The notes: generated by a model from the letters alone, not told the origin. DNA of 64,000 nucleotides from Nocardia cyriacigeorgica (GCF_010868145.1 NZ_JAAGUY010000007.1:11377-75376), one strand, 5' to 3'; counted from the stretch's first letter, positions 43,864 through 53,240 are shown. A program made the numbers and translations.

Positions 43864-46130
43864 GCGAGGCCGCCCCCGACCCGGAGTCTGCGCCACGAAC
43901 CCGCGTGTTCGGGATCCGTCATCACGGCCCTGGCTCGGCGCGCTCGCTGCACCTTGCCCTCGAGTCCTACCGACCCGACACCATCCTGATCGAAGGCCCC
44001 GCCGACGCCGATCCCCTCACCGCCTACGTCGACGATCCCGGCCTGGTGCCGCCGGTCGCCATGCTCGCCTACGTCCCGGACGCACCGACCCGTGCCGCGT
44101 TCTGGCCGTTCGCCCTGTTCTCGCCGGAGTGGCAGGCTTTGCGTTACGCGGCCGAACACGCAGTGCCCGTGCACTTCTGCGATCTGCCCGCCACCGCGGT
44201 GCTCGCCCTTGACGCCGAGCCCGGCGACAGCGTCGACCCACTCGCCGAGCTCGCCGAAGCGGCAGGCTACGACGACGCCGAACGCTGGTGGGACGCAGTC
44301 GTCGAATCGACCACGGACACAGACACGTTCGATGCGCTGACCGAGGCGATGGGAGCGCTGCGCGACATCGGAGGCCCCGACGCCGGCGACAACGGCAGTG
44401 GCGGCGGCCCTGGCCCGCAGCATCAGGCAGTGCACGTGGTCGACGCACGCACACTGCGCCGCGAGGCATACATGCGTCAGACGATTCGGAAGGCACTGAA
44501 GGAGGGTGCGCAGCGGGTAGCGATCGTGTGCGGCGCCTGGCATGCGCCCGCACTGCGGGAGCCATTGGGCCCGGCCGCACCCGACGCACGTCTACTGAAA
44601 GGCCTTCCGAAGGTGAAGGCGCGACTGACCTGGGTGCCGTGGACGCATTCTCGCTTGTCGGCGGCGTCCGGCTACGGAGCCGGTGTCACCTCCCCTGGCT
44701 GGTATCACCATCTGTTCACCGAGATCGACCAGCCCATCACCCGCTGGTTGACGAAGGTCGCGACGGCGCTGCGCGCACACGATCTGCCGGTATCCAGTGC
44801 GCACATCATCGAGGCGGTGCGCCTCGCCGAAACCCTGGCCGCGCTGCGCGATCGGCCGTTGGCAGGCCTGTCCGAGGTCACCGAAGCCACCAGGGCCGTG
44901 CTCTGCGACGGCGACGAGGCCATGCTGCGGCTGGTCGGCACCGAACTCGTGGTCGGCGAGGCCCTTGGCGCGGTTCCGGCGACGACCCCGACGGTCCCGC
45001 TGGACGCCGACCTGCGGGCACAGATCCGCACTCTGCGACTGAAACAGCAGCCGCAGGCCACCCTCGTGGAACTCGACCTGCGTAAGGAGCGCGACCGGCT
45101 CAAATCCCGGCTGCTGCACCAGCTGCGGATCCTGGAACTGGAGTGGGGCACCCCGACCGATAGCGAGGTGCGTGCCACCGGCACGTTCCGGGAAACCTGG
45201 GCGCTGCAATGGGAACCGGAATTCGCGGTGGCGGTGATCGAGGCCTCGCGGTGGGGCACCACGGTCCGCTCCGCCGCCGAAACCAAACTTCTCGATACCG
45301 CTGCTCGCGACGACCGCACCGTCGGCGACCTCACCGACGCGCTCGGCCTCGCTCTGCTGGCCGATCTCGGCGGCGCCACGACCGAACTGATTCGCAGGCT
45401 GGAATCGGTTGCGGCCGTGGACCACGACGTCACCCATCTGTTGGCCGCGCTCCCCGGCCTGGTGCGCACCCTGCGCTACGGCGATGTACGCGGGACCGAT
45501 ACCGCGGCCCTGACCCATGTCGCCGACGGCATGCTCATCCGCATCTGCGCGGGCCTGCCCGGCGCGGTCACCGGTCTGGACACCGATGCCGCGCAGGAAC
45601 TGCGTGCCCTGATCGACGCCGGGCACACCACCATCCACATCCGCGACGATGCCGAGGCCAGGAACGCCTGGCTGGCGACCCTGCGTCGCATCGCCGACCG
45701 CGATGACGTGCACGGTGCGATCGTCGGCCGCACGGTGCGGCTGCTGTGTGACGCCGGCCGGATCGACGCGACCGAATCGGCACGCAGGCTCGCCGCGGCG
45801 TTGTCGATCGGCAGTACCGCTGCGGCCAAGGCGGAGTGGATCGATGGCTTCCTCGGCGGACGCGGCCTGCTGCTGGTGCACGATCGTGCATTGCTGCGGC
45901 TGGTCGACGACTGGTTGGGATCACTCGACGACGACCAGTTCGTCCAGACCCTGCCACTGTTGCGGCGCACCTTCGGCGCCTTCGAATCCGGCGAACGCCG
46001 TGCCATCGGTGCGGCCGTCCGCAACGGTGTGTCCTCGGACGGCGACGACGGCACCGTGCGCCCGCTGGACGTCGATCGCGGTGCTCGCGCGATGCGAGTC
46101 GTCGCCGACATCCTGGGAGTGGGGTCATGA
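43860..46130 (+). CDS. DUF5682 family protein
   Basis: 756-residue protein of unknown function. The N-terminal domain (residues 10-250) has TRVFGIRHHGPGSARSL, TILIEGPADADP, VPVHFCDLPA and VAIVCGAWHAPAL. This spread of conserved His and acidic residues recalls the ChaN/TraB/EreA/TIKI hydrolase fold, so a metal-dependent hydrolase is possible; that is my inference. The remaining 500 residues are helical. Starts in an ATGA overlap with the MoxR gene and ends in an ATGA overlap with the VWA gene, so all four are translated as a unit. Confidence 0.85.
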   Translation: MSEAAPDPESAPRTRVFGIRHHGPGSARSLHLALESYRPDTILIEGPADADPLTAYVDDPGLVPPVAMLAYVPDAPTRAAFWPFALFSPEWQALRYAAEHAVPVHFCDLPATAVLALDAEPGDSVDPLAELAEAAGYDDAERWWDAVVESTTDTDTFDALTEAMGALRDIGGPDAGDNGSGGGPGPQHQAVHVVDARTLRREAYMRQTIRKALKEGAQRVAIVCGAWHAPALREPLGPAAPDARLLKGLPKVKARLTWVPWTHSRLSAASGYGAGVTSPGWYHHLFTEIDQPITRWLTKVATALRAHDLPVSSAHIIEAVRLAETLAALRDRPLAGLSEVTEATRAVLCDGDEAMLRLVGTELVVGEALGAVPATTPTVPLDADLRAQIRTLRLKQQPQATLVELDLRKERDRLKSRLLHQLRILELEWGTPTDSEVRATGTFRETWALQWEPEFAVAVIEASRWGTTVRSAAETKLLDTAARDDRTVGDLTDALGLALLADLGGATTELIRRLESVAAVDHDVTHLLAALPGLVRTLRYGDVRGTDTAALTHVADGMLIRICAGLPGAVTGLDTDAAQELRALIDAGHTTIHIRDDAEARNAWLATLRRIADRDDVHGAIVGRTVRLLCDAGRIDATESARRLAAALSIGSTAAAKAEWIDGFLGGRGLLLVHDRALLRLVDDWLGSLDDDQFVQTLPLLRRTFGAFESGERRAIGAAVRNGVSSDGDDGTVRPLDVDRGARAMRVVADILGVGS

Positions 46131-47320
46131 ACGAGACGTACGGGCCCGCGGACGAACCCATCGACGACGCCGGTGAATCACAGACCCGCCGGTGGCGTCT
46201 TGTGCTCGGCACGGCGGCCGAATCCGAACTCGGCGGCCTCGATTCCGGCGACGACACCGCGATGGACGGCGCGCTGTCCACGCTCTACGACAGCGATCCG
46301 CCCGCCGGGTCGGGCCCGCGTTCGGCGGGCCTACAGGGCTCGGCACCGCGAGTGGCCCGCTGGCTGGGCGATATCCGCACCTACTTCCCGTCGTCGGTGG
46401 TGGAGGTGATGCAGCGTGATGCCATCGAACGGCTGAACCTCACCCAATTGTTGCTGGAACCGGAACTCCTCGAAGCGGTGGAACCGGATGTGCATCTGGT
46501 CGGCACCCTGCTCAGCCTGAACCGGGTGATGCCGGAAACCACCAGATCCACCGCGCGCATCGTGGTGGAACAGGTGGTGCGTGATATCGAACGGCGCATG
46601 GCCGCGCGGACGGTCGCCGCGGTGACCGGCGCGCTCGATCGTGCGGCACGAGTGAGCAGACCACGTCCGCGCGATATCGACTGGGACCGCACCATCCGCA
46701 AGAACCTCGGCAACTACCTACCCGAACAGCGCACAGTGGTGCCCGAACGCCTGGTCGGCTATGGCCGCCGCGCGAAGGCGGTACGCAGGGATGTGGTGCT
46801 GGCCATCGACCAGTCCGGTTCCATGGCCTCGAGCGTGGTGTACGCGTCGGTGTTCGGCGCGGTACTGGCCTCCATGCGGTCACTGCGCACATCGCTGGTC
46901 GTCTTCGACACCGAAGTGGTGGATCTGACCGAGTATCTGTCCGATCCGGTGGAGGTACTGTTCGGCACCCAGCTCGGCGGCGGTACCGATATCAACCGGG
47001 CGCTCGCCTACTGCCAGACCCTCGTCACCCGCCCCGAGGAAACGCTGTTCGTGCTGATCTCCGACCTCTACGAGGGCGGTATCCGCGACGACATGCTGCG
47101 CCGGGTCAACGCACTGAAGGAATCCGGTGTGCAGACCGTCGTGCTGCTCGCCCTCTCCGACGACGGCGCCCCCGCCTACGACCACGACAACGCCGCCGCC
47201 CTCGACGCCCTCGGCATCCCCGCCTTCGCCTGCACCCCCAGCCACTTCCCCGACCTACTCGCCCTCGCCCTCAACCGCGGAGACATCCGCACCTGGGCCA
47301 ACACCTCAGGACGATCGTGA
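46127..47320 (+). CDS. VWA domain protein, MoxR partner
   Basis: 397-residue protein. The N-terminal 200 residues are helical (LNLTQLLLEPELLEAVEPDV). A von Willebrand A domain begins near residue 222 with the MIDAS motif DQSGS (Asp228, Ser230, Ser232), later TQLGGGTDI (MIDAS Thr/Asp) and LFVLISDLYEGG. A cytoplasmic VWA protein encoded with a MoxR ATPase is the standard chaperone pair. ATG at 46127 overlaps the DUF5682 stop. Its own stop overlaps the GTG of a 25-codon remnant. Confidence 0.92.
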   Translation: MNETYGPADEPIDDAGESQTRRWRLVLGTAAESELGGLDSGDDTAMDGALSTLYDSDPPAGSGPRSAGLQGSAPRVARWLGDIRTYFPSSVVEVMQRDAIERLNLTQLLLEPELLEAVEPDVHLVGTLLSLNRVMPETTRSTARIVVEQVVRDIERRMAARTVAAVTGALDRAARVSRPRPRDIDWDRTIRKNLGNYLPEQRTVVPERLVGYGRRAKAVRRDVVLAIDQSGSMASSVVYASVFGAVLASMRSLRTSLVVFDTEVVDLTEYLSDPVEVLFGTQLGGGTDINRALAYCQTLVTRPEETLFVLISDLYEGGIRDDMLRRVNALKESGVQTVVLLALSDDGAPAYDHDNAAALDALGIPAFACTPSHFPDLLALALNRGDIRTWANTSGRS

Positions 47321-47394
47321 CCGATAGCGACCTGCCACTGCCGCCGAACCCCGTGGCCGAATTCCTTGCCGGGACCCTTCGTGTTCTCCGATGA
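47317..47394 (+). pseudogene. 25-codon stub of a fifth operon gene
   Basis: GTG at 47317 overlaps the VWA stop (GTGA), the same coupling used in the rest of the operon. The frame reads TDSDLPLPPNPVAEFLAGTL and stops at 47394. The coupled start suggests a real gene that has lost its body. I do not recognise the sequence, and a bona fide short peptide cannot be excluded. Confidence 0.45.
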
Positions 47395-47445
47395 GCCACC
47401 GCCGCCCGGTATGCCGCCACCGGGTGCGTTTGCTTTCCCAGAGCC

Positions 47446-47874
47446 GAGCATCACCACGAAGTGTCCAAGGCGCTATCCACCGCCGTGCGGCTGTCGGACA
47501 GCGGTGGACCGACGGCCGAACAGGTGGAATCGCTGGGTGCCGGATGGACCGCACCGGAAGCGCTCGCGATCGCCGTCTACACCGCTCTGACCGCGGAGTC
47601 GATGGGTGGGACACCCCAGCAGGTCGTCGAACTAGGTCTGCGCGCCGCGGTCAACCATTCCGGCGACAGCGATGCCACCGGCGCGATGTGCGGCAACCTT
47701 CTCGGCGCCCGCTACGGCTACCAAGGCATTCCCGAGGACTGGGCGGGTGCGTGCGAAATCGCCGGTCCGGTCTGGGGGCTCGCACGTGATTTCACCTTGG
47801 AGTTCGGTCCCCGCCCACCCAGTGGGCCGGACTACTACATCGACCCCCACTGGGCAGCCCGCTTCCACAGCTGA
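47446..47874 (+). pseudogene. C-terminal fragment of an ADP-ribosylglycohydrolase (ARH/DraG type)
   Basis: About 140 residues, readable from GAG 47446 (in-frame GTG at 47461). LGAGWTAPEALAIAVYTAL and AVNHSGDSDATGAMCGNLLGARYG are the C-terminal metal-binding motifs of ADP-ribosylglycohydrolases, which remove ADP-ribose from proteins or nucleic acids. The first half of the family, with the N-terminal metal ligands and catalytic Glu, is absent, and no matching sequence lies in other frames upstream. It directly follows the 25-codon stub, so a deletion probably joined two truncated genes. Expected to be inactive. Confidence 0.75.
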
Positions 47875-47924
47875 GATGGAGGTGGTTGCGGGCGAACGAA
47901 GAAGTGCGCACCACAACCACTCAC

Positions 47925-50522
47925 CTACAGATCCGCGATTGCCGCCAACGGCGGAGTCCGCGCCGCGCGCACCGCAGGCCACAGCGCCGCGAGCACACCC
48001 ACCACCGCCGAACCCACCAGCATCAGCACCAGTTGTCCCCAGGGGACGGCGATCTGGTCGAGCCCGAGATCCCGCAGGGTGCGCAGGAATCCGACGCCGA
48101 GCCCCAACCCGAGGATCGCGCCGACGATGGCGCCGAAGACGGCGATGAGCATGGATTCCAGGTAGATGGTGCGCCGCACCTGGGCGCGCTGGGTGCCGAC
48201 GGCGCGGAGCATACCGATCTCGCGCCGTCGCTCCACCACCGACAGCGCCAGGGTGTTCACGATGCCGAGGATGGCGATCACGACCGCGAGCGCGAGCAGA
48301 CCGTACAGGATGGCGAGCATGGTGTTGATCTGTCGACCCTGCGCGCCCTTGAACTCCTCACGGTCCTGCACCTGAACCAGCGAGGCCTCGGTGGACCGGG
48401 CCGGATCGGATGCCGTGCCGGACTCGTCGGCGCCGAAGACCGACTGCACCGTGGCCTGCTCCAGGTCGGTGCGCATGGCGGCGAGGTCCGCGCCGGGTTC
48501 CGCGACGACGAGGGCCAGCACATTGACACGCATGTTCGGTGGCATCACCTGGTCGAACACCGCCGACGGCACGACCAGCGGACCCATCAGCGGCGACTTC
48601 CGGTAGATACCGGCGACGGTGACGGGGATCTCCTTCTTGTCCATACTGGTGAGCGTGATCTGCTGACCGGCGCTCAGATCGTGTTCGGCCGCTTCGTCTT
48701 CCGCGATGAGGATGTCGCGGTCGCCGAGAGTGTCGGTACCGCTGAGAATGTCGTAGTTCAGTACCCGGTTCAACGGCCCATCGGGCGAGGTGCCGAATTC
48801 CTCATCGTCGTTGATCTTCACACCGACGCCGCGGACTGCCACTACTTCCGCCACCCCGGATACTCCGCGGGCCGCCTCCACAGCAGGTGCGGGAACACCG
48901 ACCGATTGTGGCCCGCCCACCTGTGGTCCGGCGAGTACGTAGTCGGCGGCGACGCCCTTGTCGACCAGTACGCCGACGCTCGCCTTCGCGGAGGCTCCGA
49001 GCATGCCGATGGCCGCGACCAGCATCAGTCCAAGTGTCAGTGCGAACGCTGTTGCGGCAGTCCGGCGTGGGTTGCGCGCCGCGTTGTTACGCGCCATCGC
49101 CCCGATCGGGCCGAACGGACGCAGTAGCAGGCCGAGTCCACCCACCACCGGCCGCGAGAGTGCCGGAGAGGCGAGTAGCACCGCGAAGATCAGCGCCAGC
49201 GCGCCGACACCGACGGTCGCCGCCGCCGTTCCACCGGTCGACTGAGCTCCGACCACCACCAGCACCACGCCGATCGCGGCGAGCGCGAGCCCGAGCCAGG
49301 TGCGGACCCGCAGTGATTCACCGGCCGAGGCGAACTCCTCGCGCATCGCCTGCACCGGCGGGATCTGGGCCGCCCGCCGCGCCGGCGCGTACGCGCTGAC
49401 CATGGTGACGACCAAGCCGACGAGCAAGCCGACCAGAATCGTGCGCGGCAGTACCGTCATCGACCCGGTCGGCAGGCCGAGGTCGAACGCGTTGAGCACC
49501 GCCGACAGCCCGAAGGCCAGGGCAACCCCGCCCGCTAACCCGATGACGCTGCCGATCACGCCGATCACGAACGCCTCGGCCACCACAGAACGGCCGACCT
49601 GCTGCCTGCTGGCCCCGATCGCGCGCAACAGTGCCAGTTCCCGCAGCCGCTGGGCCACGATCATGGAGAAGGTGTTGTAGATGATGAAGGTGCCGACGAT
49701 CAGTGCGATCGCACCGAAGGCGAGCAGGAAGTAGTTGATGAAGTTGAGCGCCTCGGAGATCTGGGCCTTCATCTCGGCGCGGACCTGCTCACCGTTCTGC
49801 ACCTTGAAGTCGGGGAAGGCCGCGTCGATCTTGTCGCGCAGTTCGTCGCCGGGGATGCCCTGCGCCGCGACGTCCACGTGGGCGACATGGCTGCCGTCGG
49901 TGAACAATTCCCGTGCCTGGCTGTCCTCGAACAGCAAGCCGATGAATCCACCGGTGTCGGCGGCGACCTCGTAGACACCGGTGAGTGTGACATCCAAGGT
50001 GCCCTGTGTGGGGACCAGAACCTTGGTCCGATCCCCTACCGCGAGCCCGGCGCGCTCGGCGCCGCCGCTGTTCAGGGCGATCTCTCCGGGACGCGAAGGC
50101 GGTGCGCCCGCGATGAATTTCTCTGGCTCGGCGATCGCCTGCCCCGGCGGCAGATAGGACTCGCCCAGGGTCGGTGCACCACCGGTCTGCACGGCCTTCT
50201 TGCCCTCGGGATCGAGCAGGACGACCGCCCCGCTGACGCTCGGCGCGACAGCACGCACCCCGTCCATGGCGGCGATCTTGTCCACCACGTCCTGCGGGAC
50301 GCCAAGCGACTGCCGTTCCTCGGGACTCACGCGCACATCGACGCCCTTGGCCTCGTCGGCGAAGATGCCGTCGAAAGTCCGCTGGAGGGTGTCGGTGAAC
50401 ACGAACGACCCCGCGATGAACGCGGTGCCGAGCACCACCGACAACAGCGTGAGCACCAACCGCACCTTGTGCGCGGCGAGGTTGCGCAGGGCCACCTTGC
50501 GCATCGGATTGCCCGCCATCAC
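47925..50522 (-). CDS. ABC transporter permease, MacB/FtsX family
   Basis: 865-residue permease with two FtsX-like units. TM1 (VRLVLTLLSVVLGTAFIAGSF) precedes a large extracytoplasmic domain (about residues 40-270). Helices cluster at about 270-440 and 475-560, then a second external loop (about 560-730) and three C-terminal helices. This duplicated layout suits mechanotransmission or lipoprotein/peptide export. GTG at 50522 overlaps the ATPase stop (ATG 50519 is also possible), so ATPase and permease are coupled. Substrate unknown. Confidence 0.9.
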   Translation of the reverse strand: MMAGNPMRKVALRNLAAHKVRLVLTLLSVVLGTAFIAGSFVFTDTLQRTFDGIFADEAKGVDVRVSPEERQSLGVPQDVVDKIAAMDGVRAVAPSVSGAVVLLDPEGKKAVQTGGAPTLGESYLPPGQAIAEPEKFIAGAPPSRPGEIALNSGGAERAGLAVGDRTKVLVPTQGTLDVTLTGVYEVAADTGGFIGLLFEDSQARELFTDGSHVAHVDVAAQGIPGDELRDKIDAAFPDFKVQNGEQVRAEMKAQISEALNFINYFLLAFGAIALIVGTFIIYNTFSMIVAQRLRELALLRAIGASRQQVGRSVVAEAFVIGVIGSVIGLAGGVALAFGLSAVLNAFDLGLPTGSMTVLPRTILVGLLVGLVVTMVSAYAPARRAAQIPPVQAMREEFASAGESLRVRTWLGLALAAIGVVLVVVGAQSTGGTAAATVGVGALALIFAVLLASPALSRPVVGGLGLLLRPFGPIGAMARNNAARNPRRTAATAFALTLGLMLVAAIGMLGASAKASVGVLVDKGVAADYVLAGPQVGGPQSVGVPAPAVEAARGVSGVAEVVAVRGVGVKINDDEEFGTSPDGPLNRVLNYDILSGTDTLGDRDILIAEDEAAEHDLSAGQQITLTSMDKKEIPVTVAGIYRKSPLMGPLVVPSAVFDQVMPPNMRVNVLALVVAEPGADLAAMRTDLEQATVQSVFGADESGTASDPARSTEASLVQVQDREEFKGAQGRQINTMLAILYGLLALAVVIAILGIVNTLALSVVERRREIGMLRAVGTQRAQVRRTIYLESMLIAVFGAIVGAILGLGLGVGFLRTLRDLGLDQIAVPWGQLVLMLVGSAVVGVLAALWPAVRAARTPPLAAIADL

Positions 50523-51295
50523 TTGGTCTCCAGTGCCTTCATCTTGTCCAGCACCGAATCCGCGGTTGGCTCGCGCAATTCGTCGACGATGCGACCGTCG
50601 GCGAGGAAGACGACCCGGTCGGCGAAGGATGCGGCGTGCGGGTCGTGGGTGACGATGACGACCGTCTGGCCGAATTCGTCGACGGCCGTGCGCAGAATCG
50701 AGAGCACTTCACCGGAGGAGTGCGAATCCAGATTGCCGGTCGGCTCGTCGCCGAAGATGATCTCCGGTTTGCCCGCCAGTGCCCGCGCGCACGCCACGCG
50801 CTGCTGCTGGCCGCCGGACAGTTCGCTGGGCCGGTGGGTGAGGCGGTCGGTGAGCCCGAGCCGGTCGAGCACGGTGTCGAGCCATTGCTGGTCGGGTTTG
50901 CGGCCCGCGATATCCAGCGGAAGCGTGATGTTCTCCAGCGCCGTCAGGGTGGGCACCAGGTTGAACGCCTGGAAGACGAACCCGATGCGGTCGCGCCGCA
51001 GCCTGGTCATCTGCTTGTCGGACAGTTCGTTGAGGGCGGTCTCACCGATGCGCACCGTGCCGGAGCTGGCGCTGTCCAGTCCGGCCAGGCAGTGCATGAG
51101 GGTGGATTTGCCGGAGCCGGACGGTCCCATGATCGCGGTGAATTCGCCCTTGACGAATTCGGCCGACACCGAATCCAGCGCGGTGACCTGGGTGTCTCCG
51201 GTTCCGTACACCTTGGACAGGTCTTCGGCGGTGGCCGCGACGGCGGCCGGGGCCTGCGTCTGGGCGGGATCGATGCCAACGGCGTGCGAGGTCAT
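50519..51295 (-). CDS. ABC transporter ATP-binding protein, LolD/MacB type
   Basis: 258-residue ATPase. Walker A GPSGSGKST near residue 57, Q-loop FVFQAFNLVPTLTALENI, signature LSGGQQQRVACARAL, Walker B IIFGDEPTGNLD and H-loop VTHDPHAA. An N-terminal Ala-rich extension of about 20 residues precedes the domain. ATG at 51295. It powers the FtsX-type permease encoded next. Confidence 0.94.
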   Translation of the reverse strand: MTSHAVGIDPAQTQAPAAVAATAEDLSKVYGTGDTQVTALDSVSAEFVKGEFTAIMGPSGSGKSTLMHCLAGLDSASSGTVRIGETALNELSDKQMTRLRRDRIGFVFQAFNLVPTLTALENITLPLDIAGRKPDQQWLDTVLDRLGLTDRLTHRPSELSGGQQQRVACARALAGKPEIIFGDEPTGNLDSHSSGEVLSILRTAVDEFGQTVVIVTHDPHAASFADRVVFLADGRIVDELREPTADSVLDKMKALETK

Positions 51296-51350
51296 GGTGA
51301 CCAGTCTGTCGGCGTTCGCGCCGTCGCGCCATCGGGGAATTCACCCAGAC

Positions 51351-51368
51351 CGCGGGGATGACCCCGCG
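51351..51368 (-). terminator. Stem-loop between kinase gene and ABC operon
   Basis: Perfect arms CGCGGGG / CCCCGCG with a 4-base loop, seven bases past the end of the minus-strand kinase gene. Confidence 0.7.
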
Positions 51369-51374
51369 ATCGGG

Positions 51375-53240
51375 TCAATTCGGCGAGGTCAACGGCGCCG
51401 ACTTCCACCAGGTCAGTACCTGGTCGATGGTGCCGACGATGCCGTCGGTGTACATCAGGAACTGGCCGCGTTCGGGGTCACCGGTGAAGACGGTGACCAT
51501 CTTGGGTCCGTCCTTATCGATCTTGTAGTTGGTGTAGGTGTGGCCGCCGCTGGCGTCGGAGGACTTGGTCGCGCTCGCGGGCAGGCCGTCGATCACCGAC
51601 TGCACATCGGCCGCGCTGTCGTAGACGTAGAACCGGTAGAACGGGTCGTCGTTGTCGCTGCCGCCGTAGCACCGCCACTGCCAGCCGTAATTACCGAAAT
51701 CGGGTTCGCCCGTCTCGGCGTCGGGCGCGTACTGCGGTTCGGTCTCCCAGCACTTGGCATTGTTGTAGCCGGTCTCGCCGGTGCTGGAGGCCGGCACCAT
51801 GGCCGGGAATGCCTGGCTGATCGAATCGGCGGTCGCAGGCACAGCGGCGACACTCGTCGCAGTCGTCGTCGACGACGACGTCGATCCGCTCGCCGAGCTC
51901 GAGTCGTTGCCCGCGACCGCGACGACGATGCCGATGATCACCACGAGCAGCAACACCAGACCGACGCAGACGCCGACGATCAGGCCGGTGTTCTTCTTCG
52001 GCCCCTGCTGCCCCGAATACACCGGCGACATGGGCGGCGGTGACTGGTTGAACCCGGACTGCTGCGCGTACGGGTTCGGGTGCGACATGGGCGGCGGCGC
52101 CGGGACGTTCGGACTACTCGCGAACGGCTGCTGATGGGTTCCGCTGCCGTGCGGCTGCTGATGGGTGCCACTGGCGAACGGCTGCTGATGAGTACCACTG
52201 CCCTGCGGCTGCTGATGGGTACCGCTGGCGAACGGCTGCTGATGAGTACCACTGCCGTGCGGCGGCGCGGTGGCGCCGCTGGTGAACTGCGCATTGGCGG
52301 TCGGGTAGGGCGCCTGCGTCGGCATCTGCCCCATCGCCGTGCCCGGACCACCCTGCAACGGCATGCCCTGGGCGGTCGGTCCGGCGATCGGGACCGCGGG
52401 AGCGCTGGGGGCGTTGAGGGCGTTGGCTGCTGCGGCGGCGAAATCCGAGCAGGTGGCGAAGCGGTCATCGGGACGCTTGGCCATGGCCTTGGCCAGCACA
52501 CCGTCCAGCGCGGGCGGCAGACCCGGCCGCACCGAACTCAGGGCAGGTGGCGGCGATTGCAGATGTCCCTGGATGACGGCGGCCGGGTTGGTAGCCTGGA
52601 ACGGGCCGTGCCCGGCGAACAGCCAGAACAGGGTGCAGGCCAGCGAATACTGGTCGGAGCGATGGTCCAGCGTCGCGCCGGTCAACTGCTCCGGCGAGGC
52701 ATAGGCCAGCGTCGCGGTGAACGTGCCGGTCTGGGTGAGATGGCCGGTGTCGTCACGTAGCCGGGCAATGCCGAAATCGGTCAGGTAGACGCGTTCGCCG
52801 CGGCCGCTGGTGGCGCGGGCCAGCAGGATATTGGCCGGTTTGACGTCGCGATGCAGCACACCCATGCCGTGGGCGTAGTCCAAGGCGTCGGCGGTCTCTT
52901 TGATGATCTGCACCGCGCGCTCCGGCGGCAGCCTGCGTGGATCCACCGACGCGGCGTCGATACCGTCGATGTAATGCATCGAGATCCACAGCTGCTCGTC
53001 CTCGAGCCCGCGGTCGTAGACGGTGACGATGCTCGGGTGGTCGAGCCGGGCGACCAGATCCGCCTCCCGTTCGAACCGCGCCCGCACCTCCTTGTCGAAG
53101 AACATCTCGCGGTTCAGCAGCTTCAACGCCGTCATCCGCGGCAGCCGCGGATGTTTCGCGAGGTACACCGAGCCCATGCCACCGCGGCCCAACTCGCGGT
53201 CGATGACATAGCCGGCGAAAACGTCGCCGTTGGCCAGCAT
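51375..53240 (-). CDS. Membrane Ser/Thr protein kinase with nine-residue repeat linker
   Basis: 621-residue Hanks-type kinase. Catalytic domain (about 8-265): GRGGMGSVYLAKH, ALKLL (ATP Lys), HRDVKPANILL, TDFGIARL, then ASPEQLTG. The juxtamembrane region is Pro/Gln-rich with five THQQP repeats. One TM helix (NTGLIVGVCVGLVLLLVVIIGIVVAV, about 430-455) leads to an extracellular Ser/Thr stretch and a sensor domain of about 150 residues with two Cys (AKCWETEP, WRCYGG), possibly a disulfide. It has no PASTA repeats, so it is not PknB. ATG at 53240 has GGAGC upstream. Its catalytic domain is clearly paralogous to the next kinase. Confidence 0.92.
   Translation of the reverse strand: MLANGDVFAGYVIDRELGRGGMGSVYLAKHPRLPRMTALKLLNREMFFDKEVRARFEREADLVARLDHPSIVTVYDRGLEDEQLWISMHYIDGIDAASVDPRRLPPERAVQIIKETADALDYAHGMGVLHRDVKPANILLARATSGRGERVYLTDFGIARLRDDTGHLTQTGTFTATLAYASPEQLTGATLDHRSDQYSLACTLFWLFAGHGPFQATNPAAVIQGHLQSPPPALSSVRPGLPPALDGVLAKAMAKRPDDRFATCSDFAAAAANALNAPSAPAVPIAGPTAQGMPLQGGPGTAMGQMPTQAPYPTANAQFTSGATAPPHGSGTHQQPFASGTHQQPQGSGTHQQPFASGTHQQPHGSGTHQQPFASSPNVPAPPPMSHPNPYAQQSGFNQSPPPMSPVYSGQQGPKKNTGLIVGVCVGLVLLLVVIIGIVVAVAGNDSSSASGSTSSSTTTATSVAAVPATADSISQAFPAMVPASSTGETGYNNAKCWETEPQYAPDAETGEPDFGNYGWQWRCYGGSDNDDPFYRFYVYDSAADVQSVIDGLPASATKSSDASGGHTYTNYKIDKDGPKMVTVFTGDPERGQFLMYTDGIVGTIDQVLTWWKSAPLTSPN
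52113..52247 (-). repeat. Five 27-bp tandem repeats inside the kinase gene
   Basis: Five in-frame units encode THQQP followed by FASG or (Q/H)GSG in alternation, so the higher-order period is 54 bp. The repeat lies between kinase domain and TM helix and is a likely site of length variation. Confidence 0.92.
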
